From Mytilus californianus (taxonomy: Eukaryota; Mollusca; Bivalvia; Mytilida; Mytilidae): a DNA stretch of 64,000 nt. A model generated the notes under the pieces. The model searched no databases, was not told where the DNA came from, and worked only from the letters and a program-made list of their open reading frames with translations. The translations under genes and the position numbers were made by a program. Shown piece by piece: positions 47,001 through 58,400 of this stretch (position 1 is the stretch's first letter; each line of letters opens with the position of its first letter). The stretch spans positions 43,837,278 through 43,901,277 of the forward strand of contig NW_026262701.1 of NCBI RefSeq assembly GCF_021869535.1, written 5' to 3'.

Positions 47001-49353
47001 AGAAGAAAAATAAAACCTTTTACTCTTTAAAATAGTTGCTCCGTTTTATCAACTATTACTTTTAAAAATTTAAGACATATATATCCGTTGCGTTTTCATT
47101 AATTTTTTATGGTACATGTGTGTTTGATTAATGTTTTCCTAACATCCAGTGATGTTTAATGCATTCATATTTTGGAAGATATCATGTTGATGAGATATGA
47201 ATATACCCTGCTTAGTACTAGACCAACATACTAAGTGACATTTTTAATATGCTTGTTCACTTAGTACCTGCAACCGTCTGCAGGAAGTTGTATCACCCTA
47301 ACCAGTCAAGGGTATAACTTAAATAAGTTATTCAGAGAAAATAACATCCATGTGTTATTACAGATGCTTTCATGAGTTGTCTACTCTTTATTCCTAAAAT
47401 GTTTTTAATCTTTAGTAACATATGTTTGTTATTTGTTTAAACAAATCTTTAATATTTTACTCATTCAATTTAGACAGAATGGGGATAAGATAGATTTTAA
47501 GAAGGATTATTAAGAAAAGCTTTTCACATTTGTTTTATTTGTCTTCATGTTCACTTGTCTTATGAGTTGCTGGACCATTGATATTTTCTCAGATTTATAC
47601 ACTTTGTATTAAGAGTCTCAAACAAGTGCACTAATAAATTCAAATAGTATATCTTATTTTTATAAAAAAATCTTTAATGTATTGCATTTGTGATTAATTC
47701 TCTTTAAAATTCAGACCAGTATTTCATATTACCCAGTATTGCCCAGTATTACCCAGTAAAACCCAGTTAAACACTGGTTTTCCCAGTATTTCCCACTGGG
47801 CTGGGCAATACTCATACAACCCGTGTTTTTGCCAACCCTGATTACAACTAATTAAAATACATTGTGATTAAGTATGGAAGATGTCTGAGCAAAGGCTTTG
47901 AAGTAATATAGAGTAGCTGTAATAAACTAATAACACCCTTTAGTTATAACAGGAATATTTTTTTGTAATAACACAGATGTAATATGCATGATTGGCAAAC
48001 TATATCTTTCTGAAGTTTAGTATGCATATGGGCACAGATTCATTTCAGGTAGGCGGTAATGGTAGCCTTTTCCTCAATTCCTCTGCTCATATTGTAAACT
48101 TGGATATTTATGATGGCTCGTTTCAAAGCTTTTTCACATATGTGGTTAACTTTTAGGGGTAGGAAGTGAAATTCATTTTTCTGTAAATAAGCACACCCCA
48201 AAAATCCTTTCGTGATGCAGCTCCTCGAGGTAAAAAAACCCTTTTTTACACACAATAAGTTCTTTGAAAATTGAGTTCTTTGAATGCATTTAATAACTCC
48301 ATAGTTTTTACACATTAATTCTATGGTCCTCTGCTTTCTAAATTAGCACAAATGGTTAAGCTCAGTCACTTGTTAAAAATAGAAACATTTCCAATATCAC
48401 TATACAAGAGATTTTTTGTTTACACAACTTTTGTGTTCCTCAATTTGAGGCTCATTGGGGATATTGACCCATATAGACAATAATATCAATAGAACTTGTA
48501 TACATTTTAACAAAACAAAGGATGTATACTGCCCCTTTAACATTTAACATACATATGTTATCCCAGTTTTGGGATTTTTTAGTCAACAATAGCAAATGTA
48601 TGTTATTTTTCTCTAATAACTTATTTAAGTTATATATACCCTGACTGCTAACTAGACACAAACAGACCTAATGTTTAGCATAGCAGGGGAAACCAATAGT
48701 AAAATATTTGGTCGGTCCTAGCTTGAGATCAAACCCTCGACGACCTACAATTTATTTTATGGTATGGACAGTATAGTCCATTGACTTCATTTGTCTGTAG
48801 ACACAATGTATTTTAGACAAAATCTTTAGCCATTGTTGACAAATTCTTATATAACTATAATTTTATGAGATGGTAAAATTTTTACTTCAGGTTTCAGCCA
48901 TAGATCATGCTGAAATAGAGCTGATATTTAAGATACTGATAGTCATAATCCAATGAGACAAAACCTGTGGTGCATTAGAAAATTCAAATGACAGACAAGA
49001 CTATGCATAGGTTTGGGATGGGACATGAAAATAATTAACAAAATAAGTTATATTATCCCAAAATTCAATTATTTTAACCATGATACATGGTCCAATGTAC
49101 ATGTTGGTCCACATCATCTAATAGTTATACTTGTAAAACTAATAAAGTCAGTTTTAATATATATATCAAGATATACAACAATTTAAATGACTTCATAAAT
49201 TTTTATAGAACAATAAATCCTTTCATTTATTTTATAGGTTTATTAACAGAATATCAGTTTCCAGAGGGTCATCCTAGGAGAAGTCAAAGATCAAATTGGA
49301 AGTGGAAGAAATACAATGTTTACTTTGAAGAGGAGGACAAATTTAGATTTTAA
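35066..49353 (+). CDS. MRPS18A: Mitochondrial ribosomal protein S18A (gene-level, first exon missing)
   Basis: Model: join 35066-35097, 41976-42095, 46698-46821, 49238-49353. It reads VIEKTEGNTTV, IEGKIIPVDQSK, NTIACPLCRLEL, DVLILRQFLTPEGEQLPRKI, SGLCYKQHKEVK, RQAYRAGLLTEY and ends EEEDKFRF. It follows the bS18-family protein MRPS18A: (I)IEG(R/K)I, CPxCR zinc-ligand pair, DVL.L.QF..P.G..LPRKI.GLC...H, and AHRAGLL. Known: MRPS18A (mL66) is a subunit of the mitochondrial large ribosomal subunit and binds zinc. The mitochondrial targeting exon was not found; the first exon here enters in phase 1, so a coding exon must precede it. Introns of 6.9, 4.6 and 2.4 kb are stuffed with repeats. Confidence 0.9.
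35570..35944 (-). mobile_element. Retroelement 3' part, left of a nested insertion
   Basis: On the + strand it starts AAGGAGATGTGGTATGATTGCC (the element's 3' end) and runs through CATCCTTCAACAATGAG, GGCTCCTGACTTGGGACAGG and CAGTACAACATAAGAAC. It breaks off where the 35945 element begins and resumes at 38823 with GGCTTAACTCATCAGATGG. Confidence 0.7.
36125..37770 (+). repeat. About 125-130-bp tandem array with ABC higher-order pattern
   Basis: About 13 units marked by ATCAAAGAACCCCA and AATTTTTG. Three variants can be told apart: A (CATATATTC, TTGGACCAACTTGAAAACTG), B (AAGAATTC, CCTTTGGACCTTAATGTAG) and C (AATAATTC, CCTTTTGACCT). By eye the order is A B C A B C A A B C A A. The + strand frames (SKNPKNSIFVKIKLSLILD) are by-products of the repeat. 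Confidence 0.88.
37950..37977 (+). repeat. Poly-C tract
   Basis: About 19 consecutive C followed by T6 and C5. A G-quadruplex-prone strand and a likely sequencing/assembly weak point. Confidence 0.9.
38205..38396. mobile_element. Two tandem fold-back MITEs
   Basis: Each unit starts CATAATTTAAAAGCAGTGTA followed by AGGGA, and ends with its inverse (TCCCTTACACTG.TTTAAA). Copy 1 is about 38208-38283; copy 2 about 38310-38393 with almost perfect arms. Both lie inside the pearl-like element. Confidence 0.88.
38823..39680 (-). mobile_element. Retroelement, right part, with RT C-terminal remnant
   Basis: It continues the element interrupted at 35945. On the - strand, 39193-39612 contains LLSQGFRYHKLLKTFTKFFHRYKDLVCKF and KFYGDVV, close to the copy at 24.7-25.1 kb. 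The upstream FLDGDV..SYYVYISQL stretch is in another frame, so the RT is broken. The catalytic core is absent. Confidence 0.7.
39725..40030 (-). repeat. Another retroelement 3' fragment
   Basis: AGATGTGGTATGATTGCCAATG (the element's 3' end), then CACCGTACAGCCTTCAACAA, CTATAAAAGGCCCCGAAAGG and GGCTCCTGACTTGGGACAGG. A separate insertion next to the one ending at 39680. Confidence 0.72.
40703..41425. mobile_element. TTAA-flanked MITE with long inverted ends
   Basis: TTAA target duplications lie at 40699-40702 and 41426-41429. The termini GGTAGCACAATACAAAGATT and inverse extend, with mismatches, about 65 bp (to AAGAAAGT). A second inverted pair inside (ACAAAAGGGTGTCTCA near 40986 and TGAGACACCCTTTTGT near 41121) makes the element largely self-complementary. 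TTAA is the target of piggyBac and Kolobok elements. The 63-residue frame inside has no recognisable content. Confidence 0.88.
41671..41880. mobile_element. TA-flanked palindromic MITE
   Basis: TACTGTAAATTCAGAAATTA plus TTGCG at the left is exactly inverted at the right end. A TA duplication fits a Tc1/mariner-type origin. It ends 96 bp before the second visible MRPS18A exon, so it supplies sequence near that intron's 3' end. Confidence 0.88.
41976..42095 (+). CDS. MRPS18A: MRPS18A exon with the CPLC zinc-ligand pair
   Basis: Acceptor CTTTTATTACAG, donor GTAAGT; 120 bp, phase 0-0. It encodes IEGKIIPVDQ through NTIACPLCRLELHPKLKYT. CPLC matches the CPIC pair of vertebrate MRPS18A, which with later cysteines forms the zinc site of bS18-family proteins. 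Confidence 0.9.
42755..42840 (+). repeat. Inverted copy of the 8068 repeat module
   Basis: CTGATGAGTCTGTTTAAGAC, AACACGTCTGGTGTACAAAA and TCAATCCTGGTATCTATGAT are the reverse complement of the 8068-8150 module with scattered changes. Confidence 0.75.
42881..46137. repeat. 19-bp satellite with 1120-bp higher-order repeat
   Basis: Basic unit CTTGGACAGTAGGGGTATG (19 bp) with many point variants, in three arrays: 42881-43957, 44263-45077 and 45383-46137, roughly 140 units. Two spacers (43958-44262, 45078-45382) look identical, and each array 2/spacer set recurs 1120 bp later. Array 3 lacks about 60 bp (three units) relative to array 2. The long - strand frames (QAYPYCPSIPLLSKHT) are repeat read-through, not genes. 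All within an MRPS18A intron. Confidence 0.95.
45078..45382. repeat. Satellite spacer, copy 2 of 3
   Basis: A 305-bp non-repetitive block (ATAGATTGCATTATAAAAAT to CTCAGAATTACGA) also found at 43958-44262. A third copy, shortened and with several base changes, is at 46138-46430, where it joins unique intron. The third copy may be the original flank from which the higher-order unit was made. Confidence 0.9.
46698..46821 (+). CDS. MRPS18A: MRPS18A exon with LPRKISGLC motif
   Basis: Acceptor TTTACAATTTAG, donor GTATGA; phase 0 in, phase 1 out. It encodes DVLILRQFLTPEGEQLPRKI, SGLCYKQHKEVKNLVRQAYRA. This is the most conserved block of the S18 family (QF..P.G..LPRK.TGLC...H). Confidence 0.93.
46835..46990 (-). 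repeat. Retroelement 3' fragment beside a splice donor
   Basis: GGGAATGTGTCAAAGAGACG, ACAACCGGACCAAAGAGCAG and AATGGACGTCACACTAAA match the tail at 24.05-24.23 kb. It begins about 13 bp after the MRPS18A donor at 46822. Confidence 0.72.
47315..48648. mobile_element. Probable 1.3-kb TIR element
   Basis: CAGTCAAGGGTATAACTTAA..TAAGTTATTCAGAGAAAATAACAT at 47319-47370 is inverted at about 48585-48648 (ATGTTATTTTTCTC, TAATAACTTATTTAAGTTAT, ACCCTGACTG), about 55 bp per arm with small gaps. The interior has no transposase; the 91-residue - strand frame at 48040-48315 is unrecognised. A CCCAGTATT-rich quasi-palindrome sits at 47715-47815. TSD not resolved. Confidence 0.6.
49238..49353 (+). CDS. MRPS18A: MRPS18A last exon
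   Basis: Acceptor TTTATTTTATAG, phase 1 in, stop TAA at 49351-49353. It encodes GLLTEYQFPEGHPRRSQR, SNWKWKKYNVYFEEEDKFRF. GLL continues the AHRAGLL motif. The poly(A) signal AATAAA at 49356-49361 overlaps the region just after the stop, so the 3' UTR would be very short; another AATAAA lies near 49608. Confidence 0.9.
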
Positions 49354-49361
49354 TTAATAAA

Positions 49362-49845
49362 TGAATAATACTTCATGTGTTTTCCACTTTAAATCAACCT
49401 GGGCAAACTTCTGTCATTATTTGACCTGTGAATCATCAAGCATGGTTTTCTTTATCAAAAATCTGTTCCTCTCAACCAGGAGTCCAAATGAAATCTTGCT
49501 TTATAATAGTCAAAATTATCCTGATCTTATTTGTGAATTAATGTGGATGGATAATTTCATTATGATTTCAGAGGAGTGTAAGTATGATAACTGAAGCAGA
49601 TTGATAGGCAATAAATCACACTTCCATGATACCTGATTTCTCAATTTAAAATGTTGGAAGTCATTGTTTTATCAATCTTCAGCTATTGAGTTGTACTTAG
49701 TAATGTTCAATTGGCTGGGTGTCTTTTCCCATTTTTTGTCTGGCCTGCGACAAAAGCAGCGGAATTTTCATACTGGAAAGCGAGACAAACATGACAAAGG
49801 TGTTACTATTCCAGTGGTGACGTAGGATGCCTCAACAATTGTCAA
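49362..49845. other. Intergenic region between convergent genes
   Basis: No coding signal supported. The + strand frame at 49361-49594 has no recognisable content and lies in the 3' flank of MRPS18A. Confidence 0.45.
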
Positions 49846-50190
49846 GTTTTCTGCTCGAGTCAATTTGATAGGAACTACTTGTGATAGATCAATGCTACTT
49901 TGTATAAAGTTGCATTACTATCAGAACACATCAGTTTGACGACTATGTTGATGCCTTGCTCCCTAGGTCATGGTCCAGTGACTTTATATCAATTAGCAAC
50001 TTCCAATGTTAAGTTTTCTGCTAAAGTCAGTTTTATAGGAACTACTTGTGATATATCAATGATATTTTGTATAAAGTTGCATTACTTTCAGTATATATCA
50101 GTTTGACGACTAATTAAATGACCCTGCCCCTTAGGTAATGGCCACAATCTAGTGACTTAGAATTAATTAGCAATGTTGCTGTCCATCAGA
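49846..50190 (+). repeat. About 167-bp tandem repeat, two copies
   Basis: GGAACTACTTGTGATA..ATCAATG..A.TTTGTATAAAGTTGCATTAC..TCAG and CAGTTTGACGACTA occur at about 49871 and 50038. This resembles a bivalve pearl-type core. Confidence 0.82.
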
Positions 50191-51437
50191 TTGTCTTTTT
50201 CCTTGGTTAAAAGTTTTTTATTTATCCTTGGTATCTATACACTTCATTTGTATAAAAAGTAGTTGAATTTTGCATCATTAATTTCCATAGCTAATCAAAG
50301 AACCCTTACTCTGCCAAGACCTCATGATGGATCTGAGAACAAAATTTTTTTTATGACTAGTCAGGACTTGGTATTATTAAGAAATTGTCATATGTAAAGG
50401 TTGTTGTCTTTCCTTTGGTTTTTATGCAGATCTGTAGATTTTTACGAAGGTAATATTTTGTTGTTAGGATACTGTCTCGTAATTAACTCCAAATTTGTTT
50501 TTCAATTCTAAATATTCACCAAATGCTAAAAAATTCAGATCAAAGGAGACTATCTTGGATAGAAAATCGTATTAAGTTTAAGTGGGAATAAAGTAATAAG
50601 ATTTTTCCAATTGTTTTTGCTGGTGCAGCCACCTGAAAAGTATTGCCTAGATCTCATGTTTGTAGTTGATATGGCCTAAAGCAAGGCTTCAGGCTCAGCT
50701 TATTAATTTTTATTCAAAAGAATTTTTTGAACATTAATTTTTTGTCAACAAACATTTTAAGAACATAATAATCTATAGTCAATCTAAATTGTTAGTCAAG
50801 ACAAATAAATCAATGTTACAATGCCTTTATTTCTTGAAACAAACTCAATTTGTAGAATCATTGCTCAACTTTATTTTCTTTATAACAAATGGGTCTTTAG
50901 TAGGGTACCCCTTTTGGCCAAAAGGTCACATTTAAAAATTGCCTCCAAACAATTTCAAGCAAATTTGAAAGCAACAGCAATCCACATAAAAAAAATCCAA
51001 ACATTTTTAATGCTTACATGACTTTTTAACTGAAACATAAGGTAGCAATGCAGGCTGCCAACCGCCATCCCCACCCCTGATAGAGATATTATTTTCATCA
51101 CACAATAATCAAAAATAGACCCCTTACACAAATTTTCCCCTCTACAGTATAAAGTTTCATAGAGCACTTCAGTCCCTATGAAAAACAAATGCCAACTAAT
51201 CATAAAAGTGTCTTAAGGATTCTTGAAAGTTGATACTTAAATTATAAAAGGGGGATAATGTCCTGCTCCCATCATATATAAATTATATTCTTATATAAAT
51301 GGAATAAATCCTAATAAATAAAATGTCACCTTCTTTTTTTTAGAATAATTTAAAAGAATAATATTTTGATGTTTCAGCTCTCTGCTCCACACTCCATGGT
51401 AACCAAAGTCCTAGATCTGCAAAACTTTTTATCTTAA
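50191..51437. other. Gene-free intergenic DNA
   Basis: AT-rich; no supported exon or recognisable repeat. Confidence 0.45.
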
Positions 51438-51847
51438 AGGGGCATTAGCTGTCAAATTCATGTTCACCGATTTGACTCAAATTCTCATATTTGATTTATA
51501 ACCATGTAAAACATTTGTCCAAATCAGTCAATCAAATGATTTACCTTTGTTTCACTTTCAATGTTGACATTCTTTTCCTTTAAATAACCGAACACGCACA
51601 CTGCATGCGTTATCCATCTCTAGGTATGGGGTTAAATTGAAGTTCACATGAATACGGATTCCATGAGGTAGAATTATTCACTTGCAAGTGAATAATTCAT
51701 CATCAATGTTTCTTAGCTTAATTTGACAAAATTAAACCATACTGGCTGCTAAAAGCGAATTATTATTTCACTATTTCATTTTCATTAATGATTGAACAAA
51801 AAAAATCATACTTTAGATTTTTTATAAACCTCGTAGCTAGTGCCCCT
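51438..51847. mobile_element. TTAA MITE with perfect 28-bp internal palindrome
   Basis: TTAA lies at 51434-51437 and 51848-51851. The ends AGGGGCATTAGCT and AGCTAGTGCCCCT are inverted. A perfect palindrome at 51671-51698 (GAATTATTCACTTG and its complement) sits near the middle. It shares the TTAA target with the 40.7-kb element but has unrelated termini. Confidence 0.85.
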
Positions 51848-51874
51848 TTAATACACAAAATTAAAATACAATAG

Positions 51875-52110
51875 AAATAAGAAGATGTGGTATGACTGCC
51901 AGTGAGACAACTCTCCATCCAAGTCACAATGAATAACAATATACGAAGTAGATTTTTTGCGGTCGTTTAAAAAGTTAACAATTATACCGGTAGGTCAAAG
52001 TATGGCCTACAACACTGAGCCTTAATATTGGCTCACACCAAACAGCATGCTATAAATGGCCCCAAAATGACTAGTGTAAAACAATTCAAACAGGAAAACC
52101 AGTTACTGTT
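51875..52110 (-). repeat. Retroelement 3' fragment
   Basis: AGAAGATGTGGTATGACTGCCA, GTGAGACAACTCTCCATCC, then after about 40 bp of other sequence CTATAAATGGCCCCAAAATG and AAACAATTCAAACAGGAAAA. Same family as 39725-40030. Confidence 0.7.
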
Positions 52111-52294
52111 GTAATTGACATATACCCCAAATTTATTAGCATTTTTATCTGATAGATTTAAACCTACTCTTAACTCTAAAAAAAAATAAATAATAGAAAA
52201 CCAAAATGTACATTTTTTTTTTTAAATAAACAGACCCTAGCTTGACGAAAGTACATTTTATTTTGAACAGTCTAATCATTCCCAATGCTCTTTG

Positions 52295-52414
52295 TCATGA
52301 GCTCTCATAATTTTCTGTTTTCATATCATTAAGTCCTAATTCTTCATTCTGTTCAAAGGTTCTGTCGTACATTTCTATTTCCATTTCTGGATCATCATCT
52401 GGTGCATAAACATT
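52295..52414 (-). CDS. ZPR1: ZPR1 terminal exon
   Basis: On the - strand the acceptor is a long T run plus CAG; phase 0. It encodes 39 residues, [11 protein letters not shown] to NYESS, and a TGA at 52297-52295. AATAAA on the - strand lies at 52262-52257, about 33 bp after the stop. [17 protein letters not shown] is the most conserved C-terminal block of ZPR1 proteins. Confidence 0.93.
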   Translation of the reverse strand, partial: NVYAPDDDPEMEIEMYDRTFEQNEELGLNDMKTENYESS

Positions 52415-55400
52415 CTGAAAAAAAAATCACAAAATAAAACATAATTTGAATTTTGCAAAAAAAAAACAATTATCAGACATCTTCATCCAAAGAATAAATA
52501 AGGATATCAAAACATGAACATGTACTTGCAACAATTGGTGACATGGTATCATGTACGTACCAGAAGAGATATTTCTATTTAAGGTCACAAAGGTTGTATT
52601 AATAACATGAAATTTCCCCAAATAAAATGATAGAAATTAGAAATACGAGGAAGGCAAATCTCTCATTGTTAATAATTGAATATATAATTTTCAAAATTAG
52701 TTACTTGATAAATTCCAGTGTTAGGGAGCTTGAAACAGTTTGATTTTTTTTAAATGTTAAAGTTTACAATACAAACAATCTGGCTACTGGCTGGCTACAG
52801 ACAAAAGAGGATTATGTTTGGGGAATTCCAAACTCCTTGCATGTTTAATACTTCTTTTTTATTTAGATGTAAAAGGAAAAGAAAGTAGAAACATTATTGT
52901 TGGCCCTTTTATATAATACAACACACTACTTTTCTGAAGAGAGTGTTACAACATGTAACTCTCCACACTTGAAGCAATAGTGAATACAATACCTTACTTT
53001 CTCTGATGGGAGCATAACAACACCTAGCTCTCACCGATTGGATGTTACAACACCTTATTCTCCCCATGGGACCATTACAACACCTCAAAAATGAAAACAA
53101 TTAAGGGTAACAAAAAAACTAATATATCAAACCAATTGTATTACTGAATTATCTCCCTTGATTTTGTTCAGTTTTCTTATTTCAACTACAAAGATTTAAA
53201 ATACAACTAATTATACGTAGTATGAAAAAATATATTGAAGTACAGTTGTTGACTCCAATTCAATTCATTTTATTGAAATAAATTCAAAAAAAGAAAAAAA
53301 TTTGCCATAGATTCATGTCATATATACCTTACACTCCGTATTCATCAAATTATTATAAAAAGTTTAAAACTCATAATTTATTTCAATAGTTCTCTAAAAT
53401 TAGAAATTTCTAGAACATGGAACTACTTGTAAGTAGTTAATTGTAACTAATACATTAAGCTTCTTCATTGTCAAAAGTATCTACTAAAATTCCAAATGGG
53501 AGCCATTTAAGGGATAATGCGAGGCTCAAAACCGCTAAATTTATCCACATAGCGGCATTACGATCCTTACATGCCAGTTGTATTGTATCTACTACCTACT
53601 GAGCATCATTTAATGTACTTTTAAGCCTTTAGTCAACTTAGAACTATTGTCTGATCGGTTGTCAGGGAGAAATTTTAAAAGTTCAAAAACATTTAAAAAA
53701 ATTCTTATTATATATTTAGTGGAAGGGCAGACTTAAAATTTTCAGAGGTTGAAGACTGTTAAACCTAGATATCACACATAATAAAACAAGGTTGGGCAGT
53801 AAATACCGCCCCTGGTATTTATCGTCGGTATTTACCGGTATATACCGCCATGAACAATACTCCTCAAGTGGTCAATACTGGCAAATACTGGTCGACTGAA
53901 ATTTTCACGGTGATTTTTACTATTTATTGAAGTAAAAACTTGATAAAAAGTAAGATATATTTAAATTTATATCTTTTAGCATGTTTCAGCTGATATAAAT
54001 GAATGAATTTGATATGTTTTATTCATTTTAAACACTTATACCTACTAATTTAGTCCTTAAAAGTTATGATATTGCATACTTTAGATATATAAAATGTTGA
54101 CATAGTAATTGTTTCAACATTTATATATCAAGTTATTTTTATTGAAAAATGCATAATTTTTACAGGTAAATAAAACTACAGGTAAATGAAGTTACAGGTG
54201 TCTTATCACCTATCACCTGGCATTGATACGTCTGATAGGTGTGAAAATTCAATTACTAAAACAACAGCCCCCAATAAATGTTGACTAAACCGGCTGAGGA
54301 CATTTAAGCGCATTGATAGGACATTTTAGCGCCAAAGTATAACCCATTTTAGCGCAAAATTTTTAACCCATTTTTGCGAAAATTAAAAATTATCAATGCC
54401 CATTTTAGCGCAATATCTTTTACCCATTTTATGATAAATAATAGGAATGAAACACTTATCTTTTGTTCTAATAAATCATTGTAAATCACTGTTTATTAAG
54501 AATTTATAATAAGAATAGAAATGAGAACATTTAAAATGACGTTCATTATTTCATAACTAACAGTTATTAACTTTCACACACAGATGCAGGATTCATGTAG
54601 TTAAGACCGTTTTGTGATATAATAAGCATTGTGTATAAGTTTCATACCATTTGGTTGAGGCAAACTAAAGTTATAGAGAACAGAAACAACAGATTTAGCA
54701 ATTTTTCCATTTATAAAGGGGCATAACTCAAGAACGGTAACAGTAATGCCACCCAATTTCTAACTTGATATGTGTTTTGTGGTAATTAGCATTGTGTATA
54801 AGTTTCATAACATTTGATTGAGGCAAACTAAAGTTAGAGAAAGGAAATGAAAAATTCAGCAATTTTTATGTTTATAAAGGGGCATAACTCATGAACAGTA
54901 AAAGAGATGCCACCCAATTTCGAACTTGATCTGTGTTTTGTGGTAATAGGCATTGTGTTTACGTTTTATAACATTTGGATGAGCAAACTAAAGTTAGAGA
55001 ACGGAAACCAATTTTACGATGGACGGGACAGGACAGGACAGAAAAGGGTAACACTTAATGACCCCTTAGCCTAGCAGCAGGGCATTAAAAATAACAGAAT
55101 CTGAAACAAGATGATGTATCCAATATTTTTGCCTTATACGTTTTCAAAACAAGATAGTCAAATCAAACACACCTGAACATAAAAAAGTGTACTCAACTTT
55201 CTTTTTTCGATGATTATTATTAGGATTTTTTCCCAAAAAACTGTCGCCCTGGGCAGAGATGCAAATTAATGCTTTAAAAAGATCAATGTTTTATATTTTT
55301 GTTGACTTTTTTTCAGCGGAATTTATTCTTATTCACAAAAAAGATCCATGTATTTTCACCTACTACAATCGACTGTTTAATGAAAATTTGTATTTAATTT

Positions 55401-58400
55401 AAAAGTTTTACAAATATCTCGAAGCTCCATACTATAATTTAGGTAAAAACCGGTATATAAGATGCATAAAATCCTAAATTATGCACCCTCATTAAACTTT
55501 TAAAGCTCAAAGAAACAGATGTAAACAATTCAAATATACCAACTTGGCCTTTTTTACCTTCTCTAACAAAGAGTTCCATTTCTTTTGTTTAATTTCAACA
55601 GGGTATCCGCCTGTACTTAAAGTCATATAAAACTTCAAATTTAAAAAAAAAAAGTTTAATATGTTTTATATACTTGAATGGCTAAGTTTACTATAAAACA
55701 AGTGTATGTGAACTTTCTTTTAAAAGAAAATCCTTTATTATCAGAATCTTCATAAATGTACTGCTATTGAATTATTGTCTTTCCGTACACTAATTCATCA
55801 ATTTTTTCCAGTATGCCCTGACCTTAACTACGAGACCTCTCGTAAGAACTTCGGCCACAGCACAGCGCAAGTGTGAGGGGAAAAAGTGTAATGAAATATG
55901 TTAATTCAAATAGAAATAGAAAACAAGTTCTAGCAAATCTGAATTATCTCCCTTGAAAATGTCCAGTTTTCTCATTCCAATAAATAAGAAATGAAATGTA
56001 ATGTTTTATATACAGCATCATTTTTAAAGATTAAATAAAATAGTTCTTAACTTTTATCAAATTGTTTTATCAGAAAGAAAAAAAATAAATCCTAATTTGT
56101 CATCAATTATAAATATTTATACCTTTAACCATTATTTATCAAATTATCGAATATAATTTTTTGAATCATACAACCTTTAGATTTTTCTCAGAAACTACTT
56201 ATTTGTGACCCACAAAACTACTAGTAGTAGTTGTCTACATCATATCTGTTCAATAATAAAATAAGAGAGTCAATCTTGCAACTAAAGAGAGTAAACTTCT
56301 CATTCAGACCCCTGCATTAGTATGTACTATGTACACCAATGACCCGAACTTTACATATACAGTAAAACCTTGGGGGTGGGGGGTGGCGGGCACTTCAATA
56401 CTTAATTGATAGGGGGTGCCGCTGGGGTTCTGTTACCCCATCCTTTTCATATAATTTGGATCTTTAAAATGTATACCTTTTCATATATAGCGTAGGTAAA
56501 AATGTAACCTTTTCCCATATTGGTTGCTCGGAGATCAGATCTGAGGCTCAGATTCCTTATGAAATGTTTACTTACGCCGATACTTTCAGCTGTGAACAAA
56601 TTACAGGGCTTTTAATATAACAAGTAATGGGAACTTTATAGACCTTAACACATATTTCTGATAGTTTTCCCCACCTATTCACATATTTTCAAGCTGGAAA
56701 ATGTGACCTATCACATCGTAAATAGACAAGAATGTTAAGGGAAATCTTCAAATGTGTAGCATATTTTTTATATGCCATTAATAATACAATATTATTGGCT
56801 TAATAATTTCCAGAAAGGGGCATTAAAAATGCACTTTCTCAACAACAACAATAATAAATAACTAACTTTTATCTAAATTGGTGTCCCTTCTGCATTAAGA
56901 AAAAAATACAATTCTTGTATTCAAATATATATTTACAAATACCTAATGCTGAAATAATTCCAATTACTGTTAAATAGCAAAATAATTGGGAATATACAAA
57001 TAAATTTATTGCAGAAAATGCTCAGGAAAGAATACGCAATTGTGTTTATTGTTTCAAACAAATAACTGATAATTGTAACTAAATAGACCTTAATGAGGGG
57101 CTTAAAGGGGGGGGGGGGTATCTGCATGGAAGAACGCGAAATAAAATTGCCATTTCACGATGAACGAACAATCAAAAATTTCTTGCACGTTGATCTTTTT
57201 ACTGATTTCACGAAACATGTTGAATAACGAACCTTTTTCACGGCTGCACGTGAAATAAAAATGGCAAAACGCGTTGCACGAAAATAACCCTTTACCACCC
57301 TCCTTAATTATTAATTATTATTAATTCTGCAGAGAGAATCCTTCAACATCAATGAAATTGTTTTGTCAAATTTGTTTCATGGATAAATATTATTATCCTT
57401 ACATTGTATATTTCATGTTTTGGATTATATTGTTTTGTTAAGGAAAGTTTCTGCAGATATTTTCAGGTTGGTTTCAGACATGTGGTCAGATGGGATTCAT
57501 TAGTAGTTTCCATGTGGGAAATTATCAGACCAATCTATTTGATGTCTGAGGGTTTTAGCTGTTCCCCTAATGGATCGGTAGTTTATTGATGTGTGAAAAA
57601 TTGAATACACAAATTCTTGACCTCAATATCAGTATGAACTGTGGTCAATTAAGACTGCATTTGAGTGGAGTTCAATCCAATTAATACTTACACCTAAGAG
57701 TGTAATTGTTTGAAAATTGTGGTAGCTGTCTATCATACTTGTATATTGTTGTATCAATAATCTCATTTGCCTAATGCAAGAATGGGAATAATAGCATTTA
57801 AAAAAGTGTGGGAATCAACTCTGATATCAATACACATTTTGAACCAAATTTTTGTGCAATGGCTTACAGGAGCATAAATTACTGATAAAACACTTTCCTT
57901 ATTCTTATCAACTTCTTAAAATTGATAAATCACATTTTCCACATTAATTAATAAACAGCAATTTAACATAAATTTTGATTTACAAAGGAACTATATGCAT
58001 GTGTATATCTAAAATAAAGAAATTGTTCACCCAACCTTTTCTTAATCTAAGGACAAATAACATATTAAAAGTTGGTAGTTGATGATTAGAATGATGTATA
58101 AAATTTCGGCAAGTCATAGAAACACATAATTATTTTCATGACATGTCTTCAACTTATAAATTTGCACCATCTCCAAATCCAGAGTGATCACATAGATCCA
58201 GCATGGCTGCGTAAAAAAAAAACAGAAATGAGAAACACTTAAAAACCACATCAACAAACGACAACCACTGAACAACAGGTTCCTGACTTAGGACAGGTGC
58301 AAACAATACAGCGGGTTTAAACTTTTTAACAATGCTTGCTATACCATGGTTCACTTAAACAATTTCATGACAAAATAACTGTGTTAATCACAGGAAGATT

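Noticed and set aside
48690-48745. Possible tRNA-derived SINE (B-box-like GGTTTGATCTC on the - strand)
   Set aside because: No A-box, tail or second copy could be identified; the match is too weak.
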